From a virus, in IMG/VR virus record IMGVR_UViG_3300007640_000091, positions 1-37,327 of that record: 37,327 bases of DNA; one strand, written 5' to 3'. This document shows, in pieces, positions 17,946-24,874 of the stretch. Numbering within the stretch: position 1 is the first letter of the stretch; each line of letters starts with the position of its first letter. Position numbers and translations under genes: made by a program. The notes below the pieces were generated by a model. The model had not been told where the DNA came from. It was given only the letters and a program-made list of their open reading frames with translations, and did no database searches.

Positions 17946-18150
17946 TGGGTGTGCTCATGCACCCCCTCCAGAACCACCCCTTTGTTTACCAGAGCGTCCC
18001 GTTCTGTTAGAGGTTACACCGGATGAGCAACTCCAAGTCCCAACCAACGTCCTCCGCAAGTTCGCCATCAACGACCTATCCCTTAAGCTCTACGCCAGAG
18101 AGCTTGAGTCTAGGATCAACGTACACGACGAACCCTTGGACTCATGCTAG
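17899..18150 (+). CDS. Outer-membrane spanin lipoprotein (Rz1-like)
   Basis: An 83-residue protein overlapping the Rz-like gene by 47 bp in a different frame. It has a lipoprotein-type signal (hydrophobic residues ~5-14, then G-S-G-C18) and a Pro-rich segment right after the cysteine (APPPEPPLCLPERP), both hallmarks of o-spanins. The lipobox is slightly atypical at -3. The i-spanin/o-spanin overlap is diagnostic of this gene pair and indicates a Gram-negative host. Confidence 0.8.
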   Translation: MSFRVLTTCLILTIGSGCAHAPPPEPPLCLPERPVLLEVTPDEQLQVPTNVLRKFAINDLSLKLYARELESRINVHDEPLDSC

Positions 18151-18427
18151 CTTAGGGCTCCCCCACTTCATTGAGATATTCGGCCATCGCATCGAAGTGA
18201 TCATTGACCATACTAGAGATGTGGGTAAGTTCGGAGACGCTGACTTCAGTCTCAATCTCATACGTCTCTTCGTATCCGGTGTTTGTAAGGATGTTATACT
18301 GCACACATATTGGCATGAGGTCGTCCATTTTATTCTCCATTATGCTGGTCGTCCTGATCTAACAGACGACGAAGTTCTTGTTGATGTGATAGGTGGCCTA
18401 CTGTATCAGGTAACCTCAGTGAAATGA
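18023..18427 (+). CDS. HExxH putative zinc metallopeptidase-like protein
   Basis: A 134-residue protein whose C-terminal half holds WHEVVHFILHYAG and then DLTDDEVLVDVIGGLLYQV. HEVVH plus a downstream acidic helix resembles SprT/ImmA-type minimal metallopeptidases. The ATG at 18023 has AGAGG about 9 nt upstream, but the Ser/Thr-rich first ~45 residues overlap the Rz1-like gene and may be shadow, so the true start could be nearer 18140. It is the last rightward gene and overlaps the end of the leftward operon by 12 bp. Substrate unknown. Confidence 0.6.
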   Translation: MSNSKSQPTSSASSPSTTYPLSSTPESLSLGSTYTTNPWTHASLGLPHFIEIFGHRIEVIIDHTRDVGKFGDADFSLNLIRLFVSGVCKDVILHTYWHEVVHFILHYAGRPDLTDDEVLVDVIGGLLYQVTSVK

Positions 18428-18610
18428 GGTGTGAGGCCCATCCTCCGGGCTTTCTATCATGATGTGGAGTACCTTGACAGTACCATCCCTTGCCTCAAAG
18501 GGGACGGCAACAGCATACTCGTTACCGTACTCTTCAAGGATCTCGTACATATCATCTAGGAACTGATAGGCCGGTACTAACAGGTTAGCAGCTCGCTTAT
18601 TCTTCATCAT
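18416..18610 (-). CDS. Small hypothetical protein
   Basis: About 64 residues; the ATG at 18610 is preferred because GAGG lies about 6 nt upstream and it overlaps the end of the preceding gene. The protein has a basic N-terminus (MMKNKRAANLLVP) and an acidic, Tyr-rich middle (DDMYEILEEYGNEYAVAVPF). I do not recognise it. It is the last gene of the leftward operon and runs into the rightward HExxH gene tail to tail. Confidence 0.6.
   Translation of the reverse strand: MMKNKRAANLLVPAYQFLDDMYEILEEYGNEYAVAVPFEARDGTVKVLHIMIESPEDGPHTSFH
18434..18451 (+). terminator. Weak candidate terminator between convergent operons
   Basis: AG(G)CCC and GGGCT can pair around a short loop just after the last rightward stop, followed by TTTCT. 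The stem is only 4-5 bp and lies inside the 3' end of a leftward gene, so it is a candidate only. Confidence 0.25.
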
Positions 18611-18866
18611 CAAGCACCTCTACTACGCCCCATACTTCGTGAGCATAGCACCGGATGCGTGACTCGCTGATCTTAGCAGCGAACTTGGTATGGAACACAG
18701 CTTCCTGTATGTTCAGCTCCCCCGTCATACCAACAGCCCACATATACTGCTTCCCCGGACCTTGAGTCCAAGTCTCCTCCGTACCATCACGGAAGTAAAC
18801 CTTAAAGTCCTTGGCCTCGACCTGCTTACCATTCAATTCGTAGAAGTACTTCTCTTTATTACTCAT
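18597..18866 (-). CDS. Small hypothetical protein
   Basis: An 89-residue protein starting at the ATG that overlaps the previous stop (TGATG), with GAGGAG 6 nt upstream. Mixed alpha/beta composition: KYFYELNGKQVEAKDFKVYF, then a Trp/Tyr-containing middle, and an acidic C-terminus. No catalytic motif is apparent. It is coupled to the FmdB-like zinc ribbon gene upstream and to the small gene downstream. Confidence 0.6.
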   Translation of the reverse strand: MSNKEKYFYELNGKQVEAKDFKVYFRDGTEETWTQGPGKQYMWAVGMTGELNIQEAVFHTKFAAKISESRIRCYAHEVWGVVEVLDDEE

Positions 18867-19102
18867 CACTTGCTCCTCGCATACTTACCGGCATAGATTT
18901 TCTTGCCATCATTGAAGGCCCCGTCGATTAGATCGTAGGGGTCTTTTGCTTTGTCAACACTGGGTGTGCTTAACCACACCAGCTTGGTAAAGTTAGAGCC
19001 ACACTCCGGGCACTCCGGTGGGTAGTCCTTCACCTGACCTGCTGGTACTACAGCTTCCCAAGTGTTGTCACACTTCTCACATCTAAAATCATAAAGGGGC
19101 AT
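18866..19102 (-). CDS. FmdB-type zinc ribbon protein
   Basis: A 78-residue protein. The ATG at 19102 is chosen because AAGGAG lies 8 nt upstream and because the family starts MPLYDFRCEKC. Two CxxC pairs (C-E-K-C near residue 8 and C-P-E-C near residue 30) form a single zinc ribbon, followed by a Lys/Asp-rich tail. FmdB-family proteins are small putative regulatory zinc ribbons; the role in a phage is unknown. It lies directly downstream of the ribonucleotide reductase gene. Confidence 0.75.
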   Translation of the reverse strand: MPLYDFRCEKCDNTWEAVVPAGQVKDYPPECPECGSNFTKLVWLSTPSVDKAKDPYDLIDGAFNDGKKIYAGKYARSK

Positions 19103-19114
19103 TAGCATATCTCC

Positions 19115-20974
19115 TTACAGTTCACACGCTCCACCTGCACAGGCCAGCTCTTGGCTTGACGTAGTGCTGTCCATCTCTTCTTCAATATCCCAGTTGATTG
19201 CTGTCGGAAAGCCTCGCGCCATAGCTTCATATTCTTGCTGCTCAATCCTTTCATAGGGAGCTTGCCTGTAGCTGTGGTCATCGACGGGGAAGAAGGATAC
19301 TCCGGATAGATGGTCGAAGTTGTTGTATACCCATGCTCCCACCTCCATCCATTCAGAGTCTCGGACATAGATTGACACGCTGGGTTTATGCTCACAGTAT
19401 ACTTCGTTGAAGAGCTTCCAGTGTTCAAGCTGCTCAATAGCTGTAATTCCATCCACCGTGACGCAGGCATCAGGAGACTTAATCGGGAAAGTAAAGACCC
19501 ATTGTGTCTCGTTAGTAACATCAGTCTCATGTGGTACCCCTGCATCTATCAAGACTTGACTGATAGGGTCAGTCTTATGCTGTCGAACTCTTCGGAGATA
19601 ATATGGTGCGTATCTCGGGTGTATTCCAGAGCTACTTGAAGTAAGCTGGGAGACAGTTCCTGAGGGTTTAACACACGTAATTGCCGCTGAAGGAGCAATA
19701 CCAAACTGTTTTGCCCATTTAGCATTGATCTTAATTGCATGATCTCTTAACTCCTCTAGTATATTAGGAAGAGTATCAGTCACAGTAGACAGGACCGGGT
19801 GGTCCATGATACCTGTGAGGCTCACACCTAACAGCCTCTCCTCCTCACAGTTGTCCTTCCACTTCTTACCCAAGTACCGGAAGTCAGTGAAGCACGACTG
19901 TGCTGTACCCATGATGGTAGCCAGCCTGATCTTACGCTTCAGATCCGACAGGTCGTCCATTGGACGGACCACTACTTCGGTAAGGTTACAGAACTGTCGG
20001 GGTCTGAGGACGATCTCGGAGCAAGGATTGGTCCCCCAATCATATCCCCTTTCTCTGCGATCTGGCAGCTCCCGCTCAACTGCATACCTACTGAATAGTC
20101 CCCGCTCACCGGATCGAGATTCAATGAGTGCTGCCCACTCCTTAATGAACACGCTAATATCTGGACGCTCTGTGTAGCATACGGAGTTGTTAGATAGGGC
20201 TCGTTGAGGATCAGCATAGTACCAAGTTCCCTGCTTAGCCGTTCTAAGACGCTCACTTTGTAGATTAGATAGGCTGAGGAGAGCAGACCTACGCACACCC
20301 CCACAGACAACACCTTCTGCAATCTTGCAGACAATATCGTGACATTCCAAGTCATTTAATTTCCTCCCTGCGGCACCCTTAAACGTAGCAATAATGAAGT
20401 TGTGGAGATCTTTAAGGGGTCCCGGACCTGATGCTCTACCTCCAAAAGTCTTAAGGGGTGTACCTTCCGGCCTGACTTTAGAGTAATCCATTTCGGCCAC
20501 GCAGCCATCGTACAAGAGTGACACCAGTTTTCGGGTTGCACTTGCCCACCCAATCTTGCTATCCGCAACATGAATCGTTGTTTCGGCAGGGTAAAAGGTG
20601 TCCGGCACATCGGGCAACTGGCTGGTATACTTGCGTTCAACTGAGAATCCGACACCTGTCCCGCATAATAGAATGTACATGATTTCATCGAAGGCTTTCC
20701 TATCATCTATTGGCACGTATGCACAGTTGTACCCAGCTACGTGGTCCCTGTTTAAGGCAGGGCCAGCCGTCATCATGGCTCTCATGCTAGGCATGACATC
20801 CATCCTCAGGATAGCGTTACGTATCTCAGCACTGGTGTTACCAGCGCCTACGTGAGGCTCGATCACGTTAGCTACGTACCTGTCTACTGTCTCTTCCCAA
20901 GTCTCCCGCCTCTTCTCTTCGGGAAGATAGCGGGCATAGCGTGACTTGTGTATGAATTGTTGGTATAAGTCCAC
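19115..20974 (-). CDS. nrdJ: Adenosylcobalamin-dependent ribonucleotide reductase (class II, monomeric type)
   Basis: A 619-residue enzyme that reduces ribonucleotides for phage DNA synthesis. The active site is intact: N316-P-C318-S-E320 matches the N-x-C-x-E motif, C329 lies 11 residues after C318 exactly as in the Lactobacillus leichmannii enzyme (C408/C419), and C84 in GYNCAYV is the partner of that redox pair. The C-terminal tail carries C612 and C617 (CAGGAC) for re-reduction. It is somewhat shorter than the ~740-residue prototype. The GTG start has GGAGGAA just upstream. No separate small subunit gene is present, as expected for class II. Activity needs coenzyme B12 from the host. Confidence 0.95.
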   Translation of the reverse strand: MDLYQQFIHKSRYARYLPEEKRRETWEETVDRYVANVIEPHVGAGNTSAEIRNAILRMDVMPSMRAMMTAGPALNRDHVAGYNCAYVPIDDRKAFDEIMYILLCGTGVGFSVERKYTSQLPDVPDTFYPAETTIHVADSKIGWASATRKLVSLLYDGCVAEMDYSKVRPEGTPLKTFGGRASGPGPLKDLHNFIIATFKGAAGRKLNDLECHDIVCKIAEGVVCGGVRRSALLSLSNLQSERLRTAKQGTWYYADPQRALSNNSVCYTERPDISVFIKEWAALIESRSGERGLFSRYAVERELPDRRERGYDWGTNPCSEIVLRPRQFCNLTEVVVRPMDDLSDLKRKIRLATIMGTAQSCFTDFRYLGKKWKDNCEEERLLGVSLTGIMDHPVLSTVTDTLPNILEELRDHAIKINAKWAKQFGIAPSAAITCVKPSGTVSQLTSSSSGIHPRYAPYYLRRVRQHKTDPISQVLIDAGVPHETDVTNETQWVFTFPIKSPDACVTVDGITAIEQLEHWKLFNEVYCEHKPSVSIYVRDSEWMEVGAWVYNNFDHLSGVSFFPVDDHSYRQAPYERIEQQEYEAMARGFPTAINWDIEEEMDSTTSSQELACAGGACEL

Positions 20975-21100
20975 TTACAGTTCCTCCATAACACGTTCGA
21001 TTGCTTTAATCCACTGGTCAGGTACGGCATACTCTTCATAGTTGTCGCACAAGAACTCATATATTTCTTCCAAGTACACAATTGCATCCTCCTTATTCAT
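20975..21100 (-). CDS. 41-aa acidic hypothetical protein
   Basis: A short gene, MNKEDAIVYLEEIYEFLCDN then a Tyr/Glu-rich helix ending RVMEEL. It overlaps the end of the coiled-coil gene by 8 bp and its own stop is directly adjacent to the GTG of the reductase; the reductase ribosome site (GGAGGAA) lies within its last codons. Tight coupling on both sides supports it being real. Function unknown. Confidence 0.6.
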   Translation of the reverse strand: MNKEDAIVYLEEIYEFLCDNYEEYAVPDQWIKAIERVMEEL

Positions 21101-21302
21101 CGTCATCCCCCAGTACTAGCCAGCGAAGCCTCTGGTTCTCGGCTCGCAGGGATTCGATTTCATTCTCTTGTTCCATAATACACTCGTCAGCATCTGATAC
21201 GCGCTTCTCCAGCCGCTCATTCTCGGCTTCCAGTTCTTCGACCAGTTCTGTCCAGCGTGGAGCAAGGCCAAGAAGCCGCTTGTTCTCTGCCTTATTACTC
21301 AT
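21093..21302 (-). CDS. Small coiled-coil protein
   Basis: A 69-residue, almost entirely helical protein with heptad pattern from residue ~18 to 60 (LVEELEAENERLEKRVSDAD; IESLRAENQRLRWLV) and an acidic end. It starts at a TGATG overlap with the exonuclease gene upstream. A leucine-zipper-like dimer is likely; function unknown. Confidence 0.65.
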   Translation of the reverse strand: MSNKAENKRLLGLAPRWTELVEELEAENERLEKRVSDADECIMEQENEIESLRAENQRLRWLVLGDDDE

Positions 21303-22069
21303 CAGTTTATCCTCACAGTCAGGTGTCCTTGTGCAGTACCCTCACTCTTGTTGCTACGTAGTGGGGTCTGACAAGTGTTGCATTGGTACGCCTGATACCT
21401 AAGTGTCTTGGTAGTGTACGGTTGATCCAGTGCGTCAAGGTTCGTACTACCACAGTGAGCACACACAGGTAGCTGGCTCTCACGGTACAGCCCCACGTTG
21501 GGGTGCTGTGCTATCCAAGGTAACAGCTTCTTGTACAGCTTGGGCAGTAGCCTTACGTCCTGCTTGTTGTAACTCTGCATCTTACGCCACGCTTTCTTGC
21601 ACCCCTCCATACACTCGATCCACAAGCTGAGGCCCTTGTGTTGTTCTTTGGCCCCGATGCCTAGCATTCGACACACATAGTCTAGCTTGTTGGATTCAAA
21701 CCTGAACCTCTTACGTACTGTCTTGAGTAGATCTATCTCATGTACGTGGGACACAGGTGGTAGCCCTAGCTTGATGAACTCACGGTTAAGCGTAGGCATA
21801 TCGAACTTGGTTCCATTGTAGTGGACCACAGCGTCGGCCTCCATAAGTAGTCGGTGCATCCTGATAACCATACTCTCTTCAGACTCGATGTCCCTTCCAC
21901 CATATATAATACCACGTTCACCCTCCCACTTAGCAGCCCAGCACAGGGTGTACCCCGGCTGTCGTACAGCATTGGGATTGATGTACCTAGTACGGAGCCC
22001 GAACACTACAGCCTCGGCTGGTGCTGTCTCTATATCAAAGTACAGTATCCTCATCGGATTAGTTTTCAT
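21302..22069 (-). CDS. DEDD-family 3'-5' exonuclease with C-terminal zinc ribbon
   Basis: A 255-residue protein from the ATG at 22069, which overlaps the endonuclease I stop (ATGA) and has GGAGG 8 nt upstream. RNase H-like exonuclease motifs are present in order: ExoI LYFDIETAP (D12, E14), ExoII HYNGTKFDMP, ExoIII SYNKQDV. The last ~55 residues carry two CxxC pairs (CAHC; CNTC), a zinc ribbon. Similar domains occur in YprB-type nucleases. It is distinct from the proofreading domain of the polymerase, so it may act in recombination or host DNA degradation. Confidence 0.8.
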   Translation of the reverse strand: MKTNPMRILYFDIETAPAEAVVFGLRTRYINPNAVRQPGYTLCWAAKWEGERGIIYGGRDIESEESMVIRMHRLLMEADAVVHYNGTKFDMPTLNREFIKLGLPPVSHVHEIDLLKTVRKRFRFESNKLDYVCRMLGIGAKEQHKGLSLWIECMEGCKKAWRKMQSYNKQDVRLLPKLYKKLLPWIAQHPNVGLYRESQLPVCAHCGSTNLDALDQPYTTKTLRYQAYQCNTCQTPLRSNKSEGTAQGHLTVRIN

Positions 22070-22503
22070 AGCCACTCCTCCTTAGGTGTGGTGCCTACCA
22101 CGTAGTCTATACCGTTGGCCTCGGCCCAGTCAGAGTAACGCTGCTTGGCGTTACGGTTCAGCTTGTTGTCCCTCATGAACATGAGCACTAGCTTTTCCCC
22201 CAGCTCTGGTACCGTAGATACCACGGCCTTGATCTTTGCACGGTCAGACGCAGTGAACTTTCCCTTCGCCTCAATGACTGTACCACATGCCATAAAAAAG
22301 TCAGGGGTATACCAGCCCTCACGCACAAGATTCTTAGACTCACAATCGGCACACCTTGCTCTGTTAGCTCGTATGGCTTGTGTGTACTGGTAAGAGTAAG
22401 CCTCATACTTGAACTGTCCTCCGAGTCGTGTGATCTCATTAGCTATATCCTCCTCATACAAGGAACGATACGGTTCCTTAGGCTTACGCTTCCGGCGTGA
22501 CAT
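22066..22503 (-). CDS. Endodeoxyribonuclease I, T7 gp3-like Holliday junction resolvase
   Basis: A 145-residue nuclease. The ATG at 22503 (MSRRKRKPKE) is preferred; codons further upstream overlap the DUF3310 gene in another frame. The T7 endonuclease I active site is intact: E17 or E18 in the first helix, D68 in WYTPDF, E78 and K80 in IEAKG; the D-10-E-2-K spacing equals T7 D55/E65/K67. A CADC pair at residues 51-54, in an insertion before the TPDF strand, is not in the T7 protein. Role: resolves branched DNA before packaging and degrades host DNA. Confidence 0.88.
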   Translation of the reverse strand: MSRRKRKPKEPYRSLYEEDIANEITRLGGQFKYEAYSYQYTQAIRANRARCADCESKNLVREGWYTPDFFMACGTVIEAKGKFTASDRAKIKAVVSTVPELGEKLVLMFMRDNKLNRNAKQRYSDWAEANGIDYVVGTTPKEEWL

Positions 22504-22909
22504 TGAACAGTTCGTCCACAAACCACACAGCTTTGTGTACGTCCTTATCATGCTGACCTTTGAAGTTAGCACGTAGCAGGTACTTCAAGGAACTACCCTT
22601 AAGGTAGCCTCGGTATTCCTCGGGTGTCAGCTTAGCTCTGATCACATCAATAGCCTCGATACCACCAGCAGTGTAGTGGTCAGGGCTGTCGATGTCATTG
22701 GTAGCATACGGGTAGTCCGTGGCTGCCAGCCCATTGACATTACTACGTAGCTGCTCAAGCACTGGATCTATCTCACGCTCATAGATCTCCTGATCTGTCA
22801 GGGAATCCAACGGGCTGTCCTGTTCCATCAAGTTAACATACATTTGAAAGTACTCCTCTTCCATATGCTGAAGTTCTTCAGCTTCAGTGGTGTCACGCAT
22901 CTCAGGCAT
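22484..22909 (-). CDS. DUF3310-domain protein
   Basis: A 141-residue protein. The C-terminal ~65 residues match the DUF3310 pattern: DSPDHYTAGGIEAIDVI, then KGSSLKYLLRANFKG and KDVHKAVWFVDEL. The family is widespread in phages near replication genes and has been called nucleotide kinase-like without firm evidence. The N-terminal half is acidic (EAEELQHMEEEYFQMYVNL). GAGG lies 9 nt before the start, which overlaps the exonuclease gene; the end overlaps the resolvase gene by 20 bp. Confidence 0.8.
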   Translation of the reverse strand: MPEMRDTTEAEELQHMEEEYFQMYVNLMEQDSPLDSLTDQEIYEREIDPVLEQLRSNVNGLAATDYPYATNDIDSPDHYTAGGIEAIDVIRAKLTPEEYRGYLKGSSLKYLLRANFKGQHDKDVHKAVWFVDELFNVTPEA

Positions 22910-23804
22910 TAGGTGTTACCTCCGGTACCTTAGGTTCTCGTTTAACATCGGTAAGATAGGCTGGTCCGTTACCATACAGGAATGTACGCAGTCCCTTACC
23001 ACCATTGCTGTCCTTCCAACAGTGCTCCCTGAAGTCGCAGTAGCTACACTTGGTGTTGAGTTTCATGTTACCTGACTTACCATCAGGTACATCTGCTATC
23101 CTGAAGTCAGTCGGCTTCGGTTTCTCTATTGTCTTTACTAGAGTCTCTACCTTAGTAGCTACCTCCTCATCACTCCACAGCTTAGAGCTTACGTTGTCGT
23201 ACAGTATGTGTCCGTTCTGCTTATCAATCCACACGAACCCTGTCTTGTCCTTATCAAAGAGGTACGGACCTTTGTAGTGGTGGTGATAGAATGACAACTG
23301 CCACAGGTACCCGAAGGTATCGTTACTGTGGTTGAGCCCTTCAGTAGCGTACTTCTTGTACCCATACGATGACGTTGACTTAACATCTATCAGTGCATCA
23401 TCAATGATAGCGTCGATCCTACCTGACACCATCCAATCTGTATTGGGTACGTCCCACTCTACCCTGTCCTGAGTACCACACACAATGTGACCTGCTTCTT
23501 CTGCAAGATAGAGCGTTGCTTCCTCAAGTAGGTTACCGTACAGAAACTTGAACTTAGTGTGTCCCATGAGGGGGAGCATCTCACCAGTAGCGTGGAACTT
23601 ATACCACGCCTTCCTTAGACAAGTCTCACCTAGATCACTAGCCCACAGCTTGCCCATCTCCCGCTCTTGCGAGCGGGGACGGGTAGCCTTGGCTAACTCA
23701 CCACCTATATTCATAGCGTAGTGAGCAGCCTTAACTTCATTAGGCTCATGATCTTCCGAAGCATCTAGCACATGGTAGATGTCCTTCTCTAGATCCTCAA
23801 TCAT
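22902..23804 (-). CDS. PD-(D/E)XK exonuclease, Cas4/RecB-like with Fe-S cysteines
   Basis: A 300-residue nuclease. Catalytic core: D131 in SGRIDAI, D140 and K142 in LIDVKST, followed by Q169 in LWQLSFY. Four cysteines sit where Cas4/AddB-type enzymes bind a 4Fe-4S cluster: C62 (ETCLRKAWY) and C253, C256, C262 (KCSYCDFREHC). It is probably the phage 5'-3' exonuclease for recombination or host DNA breakdown, replacing T7 gp6. A perfect 7-bp hairpin with a GCAA loop lies inside the gene at 23660-23677. There is no CRISPR array, so a CRISPR role is not supported. The start overlaps the upstream stop (TAATG). Confidence 0.87.
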   Translation of the reverse strand: MIEDLEKDIYHVLDASEDHEPNEVKAAHYAMNIGGELAKATRPRSQEREMGKLWASDLGETCLRKAWYKFHATGEMLPLMGHTKFKFLYGNLLEEATLYLAEEAGHIVCGTQDRVEWDVPNTDWMVSGRIDAIIDDALIDVKSTSSYGYKKYATEGLNHSNDTFGYLWQLSFYHHHYKGPYLFDKDKTGFVWIDKQNGHILYDNVSSKLWSDEEVATKVETLVKTIEKPKPTDFRIADVPDGKSGNMKLNTKCSYCDFREHCWKDSNGGKGLRTFLYGNGPAYLTDVKREPKVPEVTPNA

Positions 23805-24286
23805 TAGAACTCCACTGCGAAGTTAATGTTACCAAGGTAGTTACCACCAGCCTGTGACAACTTGAACGTGACGAACGATACTTCGTCCAGCCTACGGGCA
23901 TAGCCGAAGCCAAAGCCCGTGGTGCTGCTTACCCTGCTGAACCCGAAGGTCAGTCGGTTGTCCATGTTATCAGGGAGGTACGGATTGACAGCCGTGCTTG
24001 CTGCCGTGTACTCAATCATCTCCCGGTACCAACGGTAGCTTACAACCCCGTCCTTACCAGCCGGACCAGCAGGCCCCATTGGACCAGCCGGACCCGGAGG
24101 TCCCTGCTCACCGGGCTCACCCTGTGGCCCCGGCTCACCTTGATTACCCGGTGCAGGTGGTGTCAGGATAGAGTCTAGACACTCATAGGTTACAAAGTTG
24201 GGGTGAGTGCAAGGCTCATCGGCGTACACCTGAGCCATACACATCATACCAAGCAAGACCAAAACAAATGCAATAGTTGTTTTCAT
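23804..24286 (-). CDS. Secreted collagen-like protein with C-terminal beta-barrel-anchor-like end
   Basis: 160 residues from the ATG at 24286. Residues 1-22 form a signal peptide ([20 protein letters not shown] then YA-D). Two Cys follow (C26, C36). Residues 47-80 are eleven uninterrupted Gly-X-Y collagen triplets. The last ~50 residues read as four alternating beta-strands ([43 protein letters not shown]) and end in Phe, as Gram-negative outer-membrane proteins do. The layout resembles a miniature trimeric autotransporter (YadA-type) with a collagen stalk. It lies inside the replication operon, so it is probably made early in the host and not as a virion fibre. The barrel is inference. Confidence 0.75.
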   Translation of the reverse strand: MKTTIAFVLVLLGMMCMAQVYADEPCTHPNFVTYECLDSILTPPAPGNQGEPGPQGEPGEQGPPGPAGPMGPAGPAGKDGVVSYRWYREMIEYTAASTAVNPYLPDNMDNRLTFGFSRVSSTTGFGFGYARRLDEVSFVTFKLSQAGGNYLGNINFAVEF

Positions 24287-24346
24287 ATTAACATACTCCA
24301 GTATGGTGCTGTCATTAGTAAGAAATACCCGATGATGAGTAACCAA

Positions 24347-24865
24347 TCACTCTTGGTCGTCAGCTTCATTAGCAGTCTGAGCTGCCAACTGTTTAGCCAG
24401 CTCCTTATCAAGGGTACCCATTGCAAAGCCAGCCAAGTTATAGGCTGCCTTGATTACTTCGTTATAGTACTCCTCCCGAGTATCGAAGTCAGCCTCTGCG
24501 GCATAGTTACACGCATTAGCTACCATCGTGTTGGCATTGGTCAGTGCGTTCTGCCTGATGATCGAGTGATCCTTAGAGTTGGGATCAACCGGAAACATCT
24601 TGGTAGAACTAGCCTGCCGAGCTGGTGCTGGTTTACGTGCTGGTGCAGCACTGTTAGTACCACCAGTCTTACGACCACCAAAGGTACGGGGTACTTGCAG
24701 TCCCCACTTGGTGGACTCCACTTCCAGTTCTACATACTCACCCTCCGAGTGGTTGCACTGGAACCCAAGGTTAATCTCCTGCCCATCAATGTGGGCTGTG
24801 TATACAGTACCACCATTGGATACAGTCTTGCTCGTGATGCTATCAATTACGCCTGCTACTTTCAT
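24347..24865 (-). CDS. Putative single-stranded DNA-binding protein
   Basis: A 172-residue protein. Residues 1-60 look like a small OB-fold (MKVAGVIDSITSKTVSNGG; YTAHIDGQEINLGF), followed by a Gly/Ala/Pro/Arg linker (residues ~60-87), a helical domain containing DHSIIRQNALTNANTMV, and an acidic tail (EADDQE) of the kind used by SSBs to contact partner proteins. It is adjacent to the DNA polymerase gene. Assignment is by architecture and context. Confidence 0.6.
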   Translation of the reverse strand: MKVAGVIDSITSKTVSNGGTVYTAHIDGQEINLGFQCNHSEGEYVELEVESTKWGLQVPRTFGGRKTGGTNSAAPARKPAPARQASSTKMFPVDPNSKDHSIIRQNALTNANTMVANACNYAAEADFDTREEYYNEVIKAAYNLAGFAMGTLDKELAKQLAAQTANEADDQE

Positions 24866-24874
24866 TCTACTCTC

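Noticed and set aside
22902-23804. Cas4-like nuclease as part of a CRISPR system
   Set aside because: No repeat array or other cas gene is present; position among replication genes and Cas4-type Fe-S cysteines fit a phage recombination exonuclease.
23804-24286. Collagen-like protein as a tail fibre
   Set aside because: It has a signal peptide and an outer-membrane-type C-terminus and is in the leftward early operon, whereas the fibre gene is at 15639-16733.
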